Positions 42,594 to 51,620 of a stretch of DNA of 64,000 bases are shown here, one piece after another. Source of the stretch: Arthrobacter sp. YN (lineage in GTDB: Bacteria > Actinomycetota > Actinomycetes > Actinomycetales > Micrococcaceae); the NCBI RefSeq assembly GCF_002224285.1, contig NZ_CP022436.1:4464001-4528000 (forward strand), in the 5' to 3' direction. A program made the position numbers and the translations under genes. Below the pieces are notes generated by a model that was not told where the DNA came from, did not search any database, and saw nothing but the letters and a program-made list of their open reading frames with translations. The stretch's first letter is position 1; every line of letters begins with the position of its first letter.

Positions 42594-43670
42594 CTATTTC
42601 TTCTGCGGTTCGTCGCCGTGGGTTTCGCGGATTTCTTCGCCATCCCGGATGACTTGGTCTTCCTTTTCCTGCATCTTGTCGCTCTTCTTGGTATCGCGCG
42701 GCGGCAACTGGATGCTTTCTTCGGCTTCAATTCCTCCTTGCAACTGGCGTCCGCGTTCCATCTCGGCATCGAACTCCGCTCCGAACAGCAAGGACATGTT
42801 CAGGATCCAGAGCCAGAGCAGCATGATGATCACGCCGGCCAGGGCGCCGTAGGTCTTGTTGTAGTTGCTGAAGTTGGCGACGTAGAAGCCGAAGCCCAGC
42901 GACGCGAGGGCGAAGATCACCAAGGCGATCAGGGAGCCCATGCTCATCCAACGGAACTTGGGCTGCTTCACATTGGGCGTGAAGTAGTACAGCACCGCAA
43001 TGATGACGATAACTACCAGAATGAGGACCGGCCACTTGGCAATGTTCCAGACGGTCAGGAAGGTCTCCGACAATCCGATGGCGCCGCCAATGGCTTCAGC
43101 CACGGGACCGCTCAAAACCAGCATGGCTGCGGCAAGCGCGGCACCGACTACCGCAACGATGGTGACGGCGAGCATGGTCCCCCGGAGCTTGATGAAACCA
43201 CGGCCTTCGTCCACTTCATAGACCCGGTTCATGGCCCGGCTGAAGGCTGTGGTGTAGCCGGAAGCGGACCAGAGCGCCACCACAATGCCCAGGATTAACG
43301 CAAAGCCTGCCGTGTTCGACTGCGTCAGTTCCTCGATCGGCTGGCGCATGGCGTCAACGCCGGGCCCCGGCGCGAACTGTTGGACTATATCCAGCAATGA
43401 CGACGTCGTCTTGCCGGCGTCTCCGAAGATTCCGATCAGGGAAACCAGCGCCAGGAGGGCTGGAAACAGGGAGAGGACTGCGTAATACGTCAGGCCCGCA
43501 GCGGCGTCGGGGCATTGATCCTTACTGAACTCCCGGAGCGTCCGCTTGGCGATGTACATCCACGTGGGTTTGGCGAGGTCGTTGGGACTGTCAGGCTTGC
43601 GCGAATCTTCCGGGGAAGGTGCGGTCTGAGCCTTGGCAGTGCTGGTGTGGGCTGAGTCTTGAGTAGTCAT
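42594..43670 (-). CDS. YihY/BrkB-family inner membrane protein
   Basis: 358 residues. Six hydrophobic helices (residues ~45-330) with family motifs DQCPDAAAGLTYYAVLSLFPALLALVSL, LWSASGYTTAFSRAMNRVYE and LLWLWILNMSLLFGAEFDAEMER. The last ~45 residues are a highly charged cytoplasmic tail. The family was once misannotated as RNase BN; its function is unsettled. ATG start. Confidence 0.9.
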   Translation of the reverse strand: MTTQDSAHTSTAKAQTAPSPEDSRKPDSPNDLAKPTWMYIAKRTLREFSKDQCPDAAAGLTYYAVLSLFPALLALVSLIGIFGDAGKTTSSLLDIVQQFAPGPGVDAMRQPIEELTQSNTAGFALILGIVVALWSASGYTTAFSRAMNRVYEVDEGRGFIKLRGTMLAVTIVAVVGAALAAAMLVLSGPVAEAIGGAIGLSETFLTVWNIAKWPVLILVVIVIIAVLYYFTPNVKQPKFRWMSMGSLIALVIFALASLGFGFYVANFSNYNKTYGALAGVIIMLLWLWILNMSLLFGAEFDAEMERGRQLQGGIEAEESIQLPPRDTKKSDKMQEKEDQVIRDGEEIRETHGDEPQKK

Positions 43671-43762
43671 GGGGCACTCGTCCGTGGGGTTGGGTTTTCG
43701 CGAACAACTGACCCATCAATAGTAAGCATGCTGATGAATCATGCGGAAGAACCCACGCCGAA

Positions 43763-44527
43763 TTACCGCCGGCGACCCCGGAAGATTATCGCGGCCCCCA
43801 CCCACCCTGCCAGCCCAAGGCCAAGGCACCAAGCCGCGGCGAGCCACCCCGAGGCTCCAGCATCGCCGCCCAGCAGGAAAGCCCGCAGGGCCTCGGTGAC
43901 CGGCGTAAACGGCTGGTGCTCGGCGAAGCCCTGCAACCACGACGGCATGGTTTCCGGCTTCACGAAAGCACTGCTGACATAGGGCAGGAAAATGGTGATA
44001 CTCGTGAGGCCGCTGGCAGCTTCCGGACTGAGGAGCAGCCCCGCCAGGGTGGACAGCCAGGTGAAGGCAAGGACGAAAGCCAGAAGCAACGCAACCGCCG
44101 CAAGAACGCCCCCAACGGTTGCCTGCGGCCGAAACCCCAGGACAAGGGCGCAGCCCACCAGTACCGCACTCGTAGCCAGATTCCGCAGCGTACTGGCCAC
44201 CACATGGCCCGCCAATACGGTGGACCCCGCAATAGGCATGGTCCGGAACCGGTCCACCACGCCGGACGTGATGTCCTGGGCCACGCTCACAGCAGTTTGT
44301 GACGACCCAAAGGCCGCACACATGAGCAGAAGTCCCGGCATCACGTAATTCACGTAGCCTCCGCCGGATTGAATGGCGCCGCCGAACACCCAGACGAAGG
44401 CAAACAGGATGCCCACGGGCACCATCAGTGAGATCACGATGGAATCCACGGTCCTCATCGTGCGGAAAAGTTCGCGCCCGACCATGGTTCGCGTGTTCGC
44501 GACATACAGGAATACCGCAGTCATCAC
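43763..44527 (-). CDS. ABC-2 type multidrug export permease
   Basis: 254 residues, six hydrophobic helices, DrrB-like: VFGGAIQSGGGYVNYVMPGLLLMCAAFG, the family motif DITSGVVDRFRTMPIAGSTVLAG, then FLPYVSSAFVKPETMPSWLQGFAEHQPFTPVTEALRAF. It pairs with the adjacent ATPase (four-base overlap) to form a daunorubicin-type exporter controlled by the nearby TetR gene. Confidence 0.92.
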   Translation of the reverse strand: MMTAVFLYVANTRTMVGRELFRTMRTVDSIVISLMVPVGILFAFVWVFGGAIQSGGGYVNYVMPGLLLMCAAFGSSQTAVSVAQDITSGVVDRFRTMPIAGSTVLAGHVVASTLRNLATSAVLVGCALVLGFRPQATVGGVLAAVALLLAFVLAFTWLSTLAGLLLSPEAASGLTSITIFLPYVSSAFVKPETMPSWLQGFAEHQPFTPVTEALRAFLLGGDAGASGWLAAAWCLGLGLAGWVGAAIIFRGRRR

Positions 44528-45483
44528 CGCGCCTCCTGCTTTGCCGTCAACGCCAGGAAGACATCATCCAGCGTGGGCTTGATGATCGAAATACTACTGG
44601 CCGTGCATCCCGCAGTACCGAGGACGGCAATAACAGAGGTGATTGCCGCGGCACTGTCAGCGGTTCCCATGCGGACGGTGAGCAGCTCAGCATCGTAGCT
44701 CAGGGCAGCGTCCGCACCTCCACTTTCGCTTCGGATCAGAGCCACTGCCTTGCCAAAGTCCTGTGGGTCCTGGAAGCCGAACTCCACATGGCCGGCGGGT
44801 ACCAACCGCTTCAACTCCTCGGCCGTTCCCTGCGCCATGATGCGCCCGTCATTCAATACGGCAATGGAGTCCGCCAACTGATCAGCCTCTTCAAGATACT
44901 GGGTGGTCAGGAACACTGTGACGCCCTGCTCCGACAAAGTCCGCACGGCATTCCACACCGCCAGCCTGCTTCGCGGGTCCAGCCCCGTGGTGGGCTCGTC
45001 CAGGAAGAGAATCTCCGGTTGCCGCACCAGGCTCATGGCAAGATCCAAACGCCGGACCATTCCTCCTGAGTAGGTGGATACCTTACGACCCGCTGCCTCG
45101 TGAAGATCAAAGTCCCGCAGCAACTCATCAGCCCGACTGTTGGCCTTCGCACCGCCCAGGAGATGCAGTCGGCCGATCATGGTCAGGTTTTCCCTGCCGG
45201 TGAGGAAGTCATCCACCGCTGACGCCTGACTGGTGACGCTGATGAGGTTCCTGACAGCGGCGGCCTGACGCCCGACGTCGAACCCTCCCACGGTGGCCGT
45301 CCCGCCATCGGCGCGCAACAGCGTCGTAAGGATAGCCACCAGCGTAGATTTACCTGCCCCGTTGGGCCCGAGCAAGGCAAAAACACTACCTGCCGGGACC
45401 GTCAAGCTGATGCCGTCCAACGCGGCTTTTCCTTCATAGCTTTTTCGAAGATCTGAAACATCCAGCGCCAATCCAGTACTCAT
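44524..45483 (-). CDS. ABC exporter ATP-binding protein (DrrA-like)
   Basis: 319 residues. Walker A GPNGAGKSTLVAILT, signature YSGGMVRRLDLAMSLV, Walker B ILFLDEPTTGLDPRSR, H-loop near FLTTQYLEEADQLAD; a C-terminal DrrA-type extension follows residue ~220. It drives the ABC-2 permease. The start lies 26 bases from the edge of a long palindrome, predicting direct repression by the divergent TetR protein. Confidence 0.93.
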   Translation of the reverse strand: MSTGLALDVSDLRKSYEGKAALDGISLTVPAGSVFALLGPNGAGKSTLVAILTTLLRADGGTATVGGFDVGRQAAAVRNLISVTSQASAVDDFLTGRENLTMIGRLHLLGGAKANSRADELLRDFDLHEAAGRKVSTYSGGMVRRLDLAMSLVRQPEILFLDEPTTGLDPRSRLAVWNAVRTLSEQGVTVFLTTQYLEEADQLADSIAVLNDGRIMAQGTAEELKRLVPAGHVEFGFQDPQDFGKAVALIRSESGGADAALSYDAELLTVRMGTADSAAAITSVIAVLGTAGCTASSISIIKPTLDDVFLALTAKQEAR

Positions 45484-45508
45484 CGAACACCCTCCAAGTG
45501 TTTACGGC

Positions 45509-45537
45509 ATAAACTGTTTATAGCATAAACAGTTTAT
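45509..45537. promoter_or_regulatory. TetR-family operator
   Basis: Perfect 13-base inverted repeat: ATAAACTGTTTAT (45509-45521), AGC spacer, complement 45525-45537, centred in the gap between the ABC exporter and its TetR gene. AT-rich against a GC-rich background. Confidence 0.85.
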
Positions 45538-45583
45538 TTGTGTATACCCGAAACAGTTAGGCTGGCTGTGAAGGAAGGAAGCC

Positions 45584-46354
45584 ATGCCACACAAGAAGCC
45601 CGACGCCATGGAACTGCCTCCTGGCATCGCGATTGCCTGGGGTCTTGAACGGCCCTCCACCCGGGGCGCCAAAGCGGAACTAAGCCCTGCCCGGATCGTG
45701 GAGGCCGCCATCCGTCTTGCGGACAGCGAAGGGCTGGCCGCCGTTTCCATGGCGCGGGTGGCCAAGGACCTTGGCTTTACGTCAATGTCCCTGTACCGCC
45801 ACTTGCGCTCCAAGGAAGAGCTTCTGGTCCTCATAGTGGACGCGGCATTCGGTGAGCCGGACTTTGTCGCATCCCCTGCCACCGAAAGTGACGAGCCTGA
45901 CTGGCGAACCGGCACACGCAGGTGGGCCAAAGCCATAGAACAGCGCTACCGGAAGCATCCCTGGATCCTCGACTACCCTGTCACCGGCCCTCCAGCTTCA
46001 CCCCACGAGCTTCTCTGGCTGGAACAGCTTCTACGGGCCCTCGCCCCCACTCCATTGACGGCATCGGAGAAGCTCAATTCCGCCCTGATGCTGGCCAACC
46101 TGGTTCGCTCCAGCACCCGGATGGAACTCGACGTGGCTGACAATGATTCGCCTGCAGCCTTTGAGTCCTACGTGGGCTTACTCTTCAAACTCCTTGACCC
46201 TAAAGAACATCGCGAAGTCCTGGGCCTGTTCAGCGACCCCGGGCTTGCCGTCATGGAAGACGCCGGGGACGAGCTCAGCTTCGCGCTGGAACGCTACTTG
46301 GACGGCATGGAGGCTCTTATGGTGCGCCGCGAGCCCATCGACCGTCAGGATTAA
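45584..46354 (+). CDS. TetR/AcrR family repressor of the ABC exporter
   Basis: 256 residues. HTH at ~40-80 (IVEAAIRLADSEGLAAVSMARVAKDLGFTSMSLYRHLRSKEEL), then an all-helical ligand domain like TetR_C_1 (DWRTGTRRWAKAIEQRYRKHPWILDYPV). SD AAGGAAG before the ATG. Its likely operator is the palindrome 47 bases upstream. The inducer is unknown, presumably a substrate of the exporter. Confidence 0.92.
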   Translation: MPHKKPDAMELPPGIAIAWGLERPSTRGAKAELSPARIVEAAIRLADSEGLAAVSMARVAKDLGFTSMSLYRHLRSKEELLVLIVDAAFGEPDFVASPATESDEPDWRTGTRRWAKAIEQRYRKHPWILDYPVTGPPASPHELLWLEQLLRALAPTPLTASEKLNSALMLANLVRSSTRMELDVADNDSPAAFESYVGLLFKLLDPKEHREVLGLFSDPGLAVMEDAGDELSFALERYLDGMEALMVRREPIDRQD

Positions 46355-46375
46355 GCCCCGACTCCTCCGAGTGGG

Positions 46376-47581
46376 CTACGCCAGCTTGCTCGCCAAAAGG
46401 AACTCGAACGGCGACTCAATCACAGACCGGATCACTTGGCCTGCAGCGCCCAGGAGCGTCCCGGAATGCTCAAGGCCGGATACGGTCAGGTTTTTCGGTT
46501 CCAGCAGCCCAGGCGCGTAGCGCTCCAAGCTGGCCAGCAACGCCGGCCTCAGCCACTCCGCCAGCAAGGCAAAGTGTCCACCGAGGACTATGGCGTCAAT
46601 ATCCATCAAGCGGGCTGAAGAGGCGAGCGCGACACCCAAATACCGCCCGGCGTCGTGAACTGCCTTCAATGCGTTCGGATCCTGGGCGGCCAAAGCGGCG
46701 AGAAGCTGCGCAGTTCGTTCACCCAGGGAGCCTTCGGGAATGCTGGCCGCGTCGAAGATGGCCTCCTGGCCAGCGAAGGTTTCAAGGCACCCCGCCCCAC
46801 CGCAGGAACACGCAGGCCCCTCCGGGTGGACCACAATGTGGCCCAGTTCGCCCGCTGACCCCCCGGGCCCAAGGTAGAGGTCCGAGCCGATGATGACACC
46901 GCCACCAACACCCACTTCACCGGAGACATAGAGAAAGTCCGCAGGGCCATTGCCGTACCAAAGCTCGCCAAGAGCTGCACTGTTGGCCTCGTTGGACAGC
47001 CGGACGCCAAGTGGCGCGCCTTCGAGCAACGAGCCCGGGTCCAGTTGCTCATTCTCCCAGTGCAGGTTCGGGGCGGAAAGGACGATGTTCCGCTGCTCAT
47101 CCACCAGGCCCGGTACGGCCAGTCCGCCACCCAGGATGGCGACCTTTTCGGCCGCCGCTGCGGCAACGGCTTCGGCCACCAGGTCCCGCAGCCGTTCCAT
47201 GACGTCTCCGGGCGCCATCCCCCGGTTCCGTGACTCAACGGTGGAGTGGAAGCGGAGATTGCCTCCCAGGTCCACCAGTCCCACAGCCAGATAGTCCACG
47301 TTGATTTCCATCCCCACCACGCCACGGCGTGAGCTGAGTTCCAGCCCTTGGCCGGGCCTTCCCCGCTCGCCGTCGCGGTAGAGGCCCACTTCAGAAACAA
47401 GGCCCGATTCCACCAGATCCGCCACCAGGCTGGAAACCGCCGCCTTGGTCAGCCCCGTGCCCGCCGCGAGCTGCGCGCGGCTGGGCTTCGCATCGCCTGT
47501 GCGCGCAATGGAGTCCATGACCAGCGAAAGATTTCGACGACGGACATCGCCGACGCGGCCGGGCGCTGCTGACTCGTTCAT
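46376..47581 (-). CDS. xylR: ROK-family xylose repressor
   Basis: ~401 residues: N-terminal wHTH (RAQLAAGTGLTKAAVSSLVADLVESGLV) and a ROK sugar-kinase-like domain with the zinc motif GPACSCGGAGCLE and GGGVIIGSDLY. It is divergent from xylA, the standard layout for XylR. I prefer the ATG at 47581 (GGGAG upstream); an ATG at 47635 would add 18 residues. The inducer should be xylose (inference from context). Confidence 0.88.
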   Translation of the reverse strand: MNESAAPGRVGDVRRRNLSLVMDSIARTGDAKPSRAQLAAGTGLTKAAVSSLVADLVESGLVSEVGLYRDGERGRPGQGLELSSRRGVVGMEINVDYLAVGLVDLGGNLRFHSTVESRNRGMAPGDVMERLRDLVAEAVAAAAAEKVAILGGGLAVPGLVDEQRNIVLSAPNLHWENEQLDPGSLLEGAPLGVRLSNEANSAALGELWYGNGPADFLYVSGEVGVGGGVIIGSDLYLGPGGSAGELGHIVVHPEGPACSCGGAGCLETFAGQEAIFDAASIPEGSLGERTAQLLAALAAQDPNALKAVHDAGRYLGVALASSARLMDIDAIVLGGHFALLAEWLRPALLASLERYAPGLLEPKNLTVSGLEHSGTLLGAAGQVIRSVIESPFEFLLASKLA

Positions 47582-47653
47582 TGGCGTGGGACTCCCTGCG
47601 GATGTGAAAAATTGTTGCTGGCTTCCATTGACCATGATCCATCATCCCCCATA

Positions 47654-47672
47654 TAGTTCAGATTGAAAACTA
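47654..47672. promoter_or_regulatory. Candidate XylR operator
   Basis: TAGTT-N9-AACTA dyad in the xylR-xylA gap, resembling the TTAGTTTG...CAAACTAA layout of known ROK XylR sites; AT-rich in a GC-rich background. Confidence 0.55.
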
Positions 47673-47723
47673 ATTGGAGTGCTTTTCTTCGCCTCCTCCC
47701 CCAGTGCTTTGCAAAGGAGCAAA

Positions 47724-48911
47724 ATGACCCCGCAGCCCACCCCGCAGGACCGCTTCACCTTTGGCCTCTGGACTGTCGGTTGGACCGGCGCCGACCCCTT
47801 CGGTGTTGCCACTCGCCCGGCCCTGGACCCGGTGGAAGCAGTGCACAAGCTCAGCGAGCTTGGTGCTTACGGCATCACTTTCCACGACAATGACCTGATT
47901 CCTTTCGATGCCACCGCATCCGAACGCGACCTTATCCTCAAGAACTTCAAGGCCGCTTTGGCAGAGACCGGCCTGAAGACGCCAATGGTCACCACCAACC
48001 TGTTCAGCCACCCCGTTTTCAAGGACGGCGGCTTCACCTCCAACGATCGTTCGATCCGCCGCTTCGCCCTGAGCAAGATCCTGCGCAACATCGACCTCGC
48101 CGCCGAGCTTGGCGCCGAAACGTTCGTGATGTGGGGCGGCCGCGAAGGCAGCGAATATGACGGTTCCAAGGACCTGTCCGCAGCGCTGGACCGCATGAAG
48201 GAAGGCGTGGACACCGCGGCCGGCTACATCAAGGAAAAGGGCTACGACCTCCGGATTGCGCTGGAACCGAAGCCGAACGAACCCCGCGGCGACATCTTCC
48301 TCCCCACCGTTGGACACGGTCTGGCATTCATTGCCCAGCTGGAACACGGCGACATTGTGGGCCTCAACCCGGAGACGGGCCACGAGCAGATGGCCGGGCT
48401 GAACTTCACCCATGGCATTGCCCAGGCCCTGTGGGCAGGCAAGCTCTTCCACATCGACTTGAACGGCCAGCGGGGCATCAAGTACGACCAAGACCTGGTC
48501 TTCGGCCATGGCGACCTCACCAGCGCCTTCTTCACGGTGGACCTGCTGGAGAACGGCTTCCCCAACGGCGGACCCACGTACGACGGCCCCCGCCACTTCG
48601 ACTACAAGCCTTCCCGCACCGACGGCTACGACGGCGTATGGGAATCAGCCAAGTCCAACATGTCCATGTACCTCCTGCTGAAGGAACGCGCTCTTGCTTT
48701 CCGCGCGGATCCCGCAGTCCAGGAGGCCCTCGCCACGTCCGGAGTCTTCGAATTGGGCCAGCCCACCTTGAACGCCGGAGAAACCACTGCGGACCTGCTG
48801 GCTGACGCCAGCGCTTTCGAAACGTTCGACGCCGATCAGGCCGCCGAGCGCTCGTTCGCCTTCGTCCGACTCAACCAGCTGGCCATCGAGCACTTGCTCG
48901 GCGCCCGCTAA
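47724..48911 (+). CDS. xylA: Xylose isomerase (class I)
   Basis: 395 residues, the usual actinobacterial class I length. Converts D-xylose to D-xylulose with two divalent metals. Seen: catalytic [12 protein letters not shown] (His/Asp), WGGREGSE, metal-binding [12 protein letters not shown], and [19 protein letters not shown]. Start ATG 47724 after AAGGAG; the frame is open 15 codons upstream without homology. Followed by xylB. No transporter gene is adjacent. Confidence 0.96.
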   Translation: MTPQPTPQDRFTFGLWTVGWTGADPFGVATRPALDPVEAVHKLSELGAYGITFHDNDLIPFDATASERDLILKNFKAALAETGLKTPMVTTNLFSHPVFKDGGFTSNDRSIRRFALSKILRNIDLAAELGAETFVMWGGREGSEYDGSKDLSAALDRMKEGVDTAAGYIKEKGYDLRIALEPKPNEPRGDIFLPTVGHGLAFIAQLEHGDIVGLNPETGHEQMAGLNFTHGIAQALWAGKLFHIDLNGQRGIKYDQDLVFGHGDLTSAFFTVDLLENGFPNGGPTYDGPRHFDYKPSRTDGYDGVWESAKSNMSMYLLLKERALAFRADPAVQEALATSGVFELGQPTLNAGETTADLLADASAFETFDADQAAERSFAFVRLNQLAIEHLLGAR

Positions 48912-48996
48912 ACCACACCCACCCGTCACAGCCCCGCCGCCGGGCCGCCAAACTTTGGTTTGGGGCCCGGCTCCGGTTCGCCAAAGGAACAAACGT

Positions 48997-50427
48997 ATGC
49001 CTCTCGTAGCCGGGATCGACAGCTCCACCCAGTCGTGCAAAGTGGTGATCCGGGACTCCGCCACCGGCGCGTTGGTGCGCCAAGGCCGGGCGCCCCATCC
49101 AGAGGGCACGGAAGTCCATCCTGATCATTGGTGGACAGCCCTTCAGGAAGCCATCAGAGAGGCAGGCGGCCTGGACGACGTCGACGCCGTCTCCGTGGGC
49201 GGCCAGCAGCACGGGATGGTGTGTCTCGACGACGCCGGGAATGTCGTACGTCCCGCCCTTCTATGGAACGACACACGCTCCGCGCCCGACGCAGAAGAGC
49301 TGATCCTTGAAGCCGGCAGTGGCGACGCTGCTGCCGGGGCCGCGAGCTGGGCGTCCCGCACAGGAACCGTTCCTGTGGCCTCGTTGACGGCCACCAAACT
49401 CCGCTGGCTGGCCCGGAACGAACCAGAAAACGCCCGACGCACCGCCGCCGTGTGCCTGCCGCACGATTGGCTTTCCTGGCGGCTGGCCGGACACGGCCCT
49501 GGCAGCGGACCAGCATCGCTGGAACTCCTGCGCACCGACAGGTCCGACGCTTCAGGCACGGGCTATTTCTCGGCCAGCAACGGCGAGTATCTGCCGGAGG
49601 TGCTCGAAAGCACGCTCGGCCATGTGCCCATCCTGCCCGCCGTGGCCGGGCCCTTGGAAGTTGCGGGCAAGACACCCGGCGGCGCTTTGATCGGGCCCGG
49701 AGCAGGTGACAACGCCGCAGCAGGTCTGGGCGTCAGCGCAGCCGTCGGCGACGTTGTTATTTCCATCGGAACATCCGGGACCGTATTCGCAGTGTCGGAC
49801 GTTCCGGCGCAGGATGTCAGTGGACTGGTTGCCGGTTTCGCCGATGCCACGGGCAACTTCCTTCCCCTCGCCTGCACGCTCAACGCGACACGGGTCTTTG
49901 ATGCCACGGCCGCATTGCTCGACGTAGGTTTAGAGGAACTGGGCGTCCTGGCGCTCTCCGCTCCAGAGGGTGCTGGTGGGCTGACTTTGGTGCCGTATTT
50001 CGAGGGCGAACGGACACCCAACCTGCCTGATGCCACGGGCTCACTCCACGGCATCACGGTCTCCAACTACACGCCGGCCAACCTGGCCCGCGCCGCAGTG
50101 GAGGGCGTGCTGTGTGCACTGGCGGACGGGTTGGCGGCGCTGCAGGCACAGGGCGTCTCCGCGCAGCGCATCATTCTGGTGGGTGGAGGTGCGCAATCGG
50201 AGGCCGTCCAGCAGGTGGCTGCTTCGGCCTTTGGACTGCCGGTGTTCGTACCCCGCCCCGGTGAATATGTCGCCGACGGCGCTGCCCGCCAAGCGGCAGG
50301 CGTCCTCACGGGCCAGTTGCCTGAGTGGCCGTTGGATGGCGTGGACGTGAAACCCCGGGAAATCGCCGGGACTGCCCCCTTCCTGACGAGGTACCGCCAG
50401 TACGCCGCCAAGGTGGCCATGAGCTGA
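48997..50427 (+). CDS. xylB: Xylulokinase
   Basis: 476 residues of the FGGY kinase family: phosphate-1 loop [40 protein letters not shown] (adenosine/phosphate-2) and [21 protein letters not shown]. Phosphorylates D-xylulose to D-xylulose 5-phosphate, which enters the pentose phosphate pathway. Start ATG 48997 with AAAGGAAC upstream. Lies 85 bases after xylA, probably the same transcript. Confidence 0.95.
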   Translation: MPLVAGIDSSTQSCKVVIRDSATGALVRQGRAPHPEGTEVHPDHWWTALQEAIREAGGLDDVDAVSVGGQQHGMVCLDDAGNVVRPALLWNDTRSAPDAEELILEAGSGDAAAGAASWASRTGTVPVASLTATKLRWLARNEPENARRTAAVCLPHDWLSWRLAGHGPGSGPASLELLRTDRSDASGTGYFSASNGEYLPEVLESTLGHVPILPAVAGPLEVAGKTPGGALIGPGAGDNAAAGLGVSAAVGDVVISIGTSGTVFAVSDVPAQDVSGLVAGFADATGNFLPLACTLNATRVFDATAALLDVGLEELGVLALSAPEGAGGLTLVPYFEGERTPNLPDATGSLHGITVSNYTPANLARAAVEGVLCALADGLAALQAQGVSAQRIILVGGGAQSEAVQQVAASAFGLPVFVPRPGEYVADGAARQAAGVLTGQLPEWPLDGVDVKPREIAGTAPFLTRYRQYAAKVAMS

Positions 50428-50457
50428 TCGTGGCTGTCGGTGCTCTATCGTGACAGG

Positions 50458-51480
50458 GTGAGCTCAGATCAATCTGCACCAGCCCGTCCGCCTGTCATGG
50501 AGGACGTTGCCCGCGTGGCGGGGGTTTCCCACCAGACCGTTTCCCGGGTGCTGAACAACCACCCCAACGTGAGTGCCAAGACCCGCGAGCGCGTTGAAGA
50601 GGCCATTACGGAACTGGGTTATCGCCGGAACACGGCGGCACGCAGCCTGGTGACCCGCCGCTCCCAAACCATCGGAGTCCTCGGCAGCGAGATGGCCCAA
50701 TACGGTCCGTCCCACACGCTCCTCGGCGTCCAGCAGGCGGCACGGGATGCTGGCTACTTCGTCAGCGTCGCAGCCCTGCGGGAAGTGACGCCCGAGACCA
50801 TCAAGGACGCCGTCGCCCACTTCATGGACCAGGGTGTTGACGGCATTGTGGTGACTGTGCCCCACCCCGGCACCTTCGATGTCCTGAGGGACATCACCGT
50901 TCCAGTGCCCTTGGTGGCCGTGGGCTCAGTCGGCGACGAACACCTCAGCGGCGCCACCGTCGACCAGCGGCAGGGCGCCAAGCTCGCCGTCGAGCACCTC
51001 CTGGGTCTCGGCCACCAGAGGATCGGCCACCTTTCCGGGCCGGCTGACTGGATTGACACCTCTGCCCGTATTGACGGCTGGCAGGAGGCACTGAAGGAGG
51101 CCGGGCTTGAACCGGGAACCTTGATCGAAGGCGACTGGAGCGCTGAGTGCGGTTACCGCGAAGGCCTGAAAATCGCCGCCGACCGTTCAGTGACGGCCCT
51201 TTTCGTGGCCAATGACCAGATGGCCCTCGGCGTCCTGCGTGCCCTCAACGAGACCGGCGTGCAGGTACCCGCCGAGATCAGCGTGGTGGGCTTTGATGAC
51301 CAACCCGAGTCCGCCTACTTCATCCCGCCGCTGACAACGGTGGCGCAGGACTTTGAGGAACTCGGCCAGCGCTGCATCGGCCTGCTGCTGGATCGATTGG
51401 AGAACGGCGACATCGTTTCAGCCGCCACCGTGACGCCGCGCCTGGTCATTCGCGCCACCACGGCGCCCCTCGCCGACTAA
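50458..51480 (+). CDS. LacI family regulator, probably of the arabinose operon
   Basis: ~340 residues: HTH and hinge (VMEDVARVAGVSHQTVSRVLNN; YRRNTAARSLVTRRS) plus an effector domain ending GFDDQPESAYFIPPLTTVAQD. Starts at GTG 50458; GTG 50440 or ATG 50497 are alternatives as no strong ribosome site is seen. It sits directly before araB with a LacI-type palindrome between them, so it should be the arabinose (AraR-like) repressor. Confidence 0.88.
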   Translation: MSSDQSAPARPPVMEDVARVAGVSHQTVSRVLNNHPNVSAKTRERVEEAITELGYRRNTAARSLVTRRSQTIGVLGSEMAQYGPSHTLLGVQQAARDAGYFVSVAALREVTPETIKDAVAHFMDQGVDGIVVTVPHPGTFDVLRDITVPVPLVAVGSVGDEHLSGATVDQRQGAKLAVEHLLGLGHQRIGHLSGPADWIDTSARIDGWQEALKEAGLEPGTLIEGDWSAECGYREGLKIAADRSVTALFVANDQMALGVLRALNETGVQVPAEISVVGFDDQPESAYFIPPLTTVAQDFEELGQRCIGLLLDRLENGDIVSAATVTPRLVIRATTAPLAD

Positions 51481-51519
51481 GCCCACGTCCCGCTCCTGAA
51501 CCCAACCAGGGGACTGCTC

Positions 51520-51547
51520 TTGACATCAAAGTTGTGAGCGCTAACAA
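51520..51547 (+). promoter_or_regulatory. araB promoter with overlapping LacI-type operator
   Basis: TTGACA (-35) at 51520-51525 and TAACAA (-10) at 51542-51547. The operator palindrome TTGTGAGCGCTAACAA (51532-51547) spans the spacer and -10, so bound repressor would block polymerase. It lies 73 bases before araB. Confidence 0.8.
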
Positions 51548-51620
51548 TTGCATCAGACCTTCTTCACTTTTCCACCCCGACCCCCGGCAATGAGGCCTTG
51601 GCCAGCCGGATGGAGACCCC

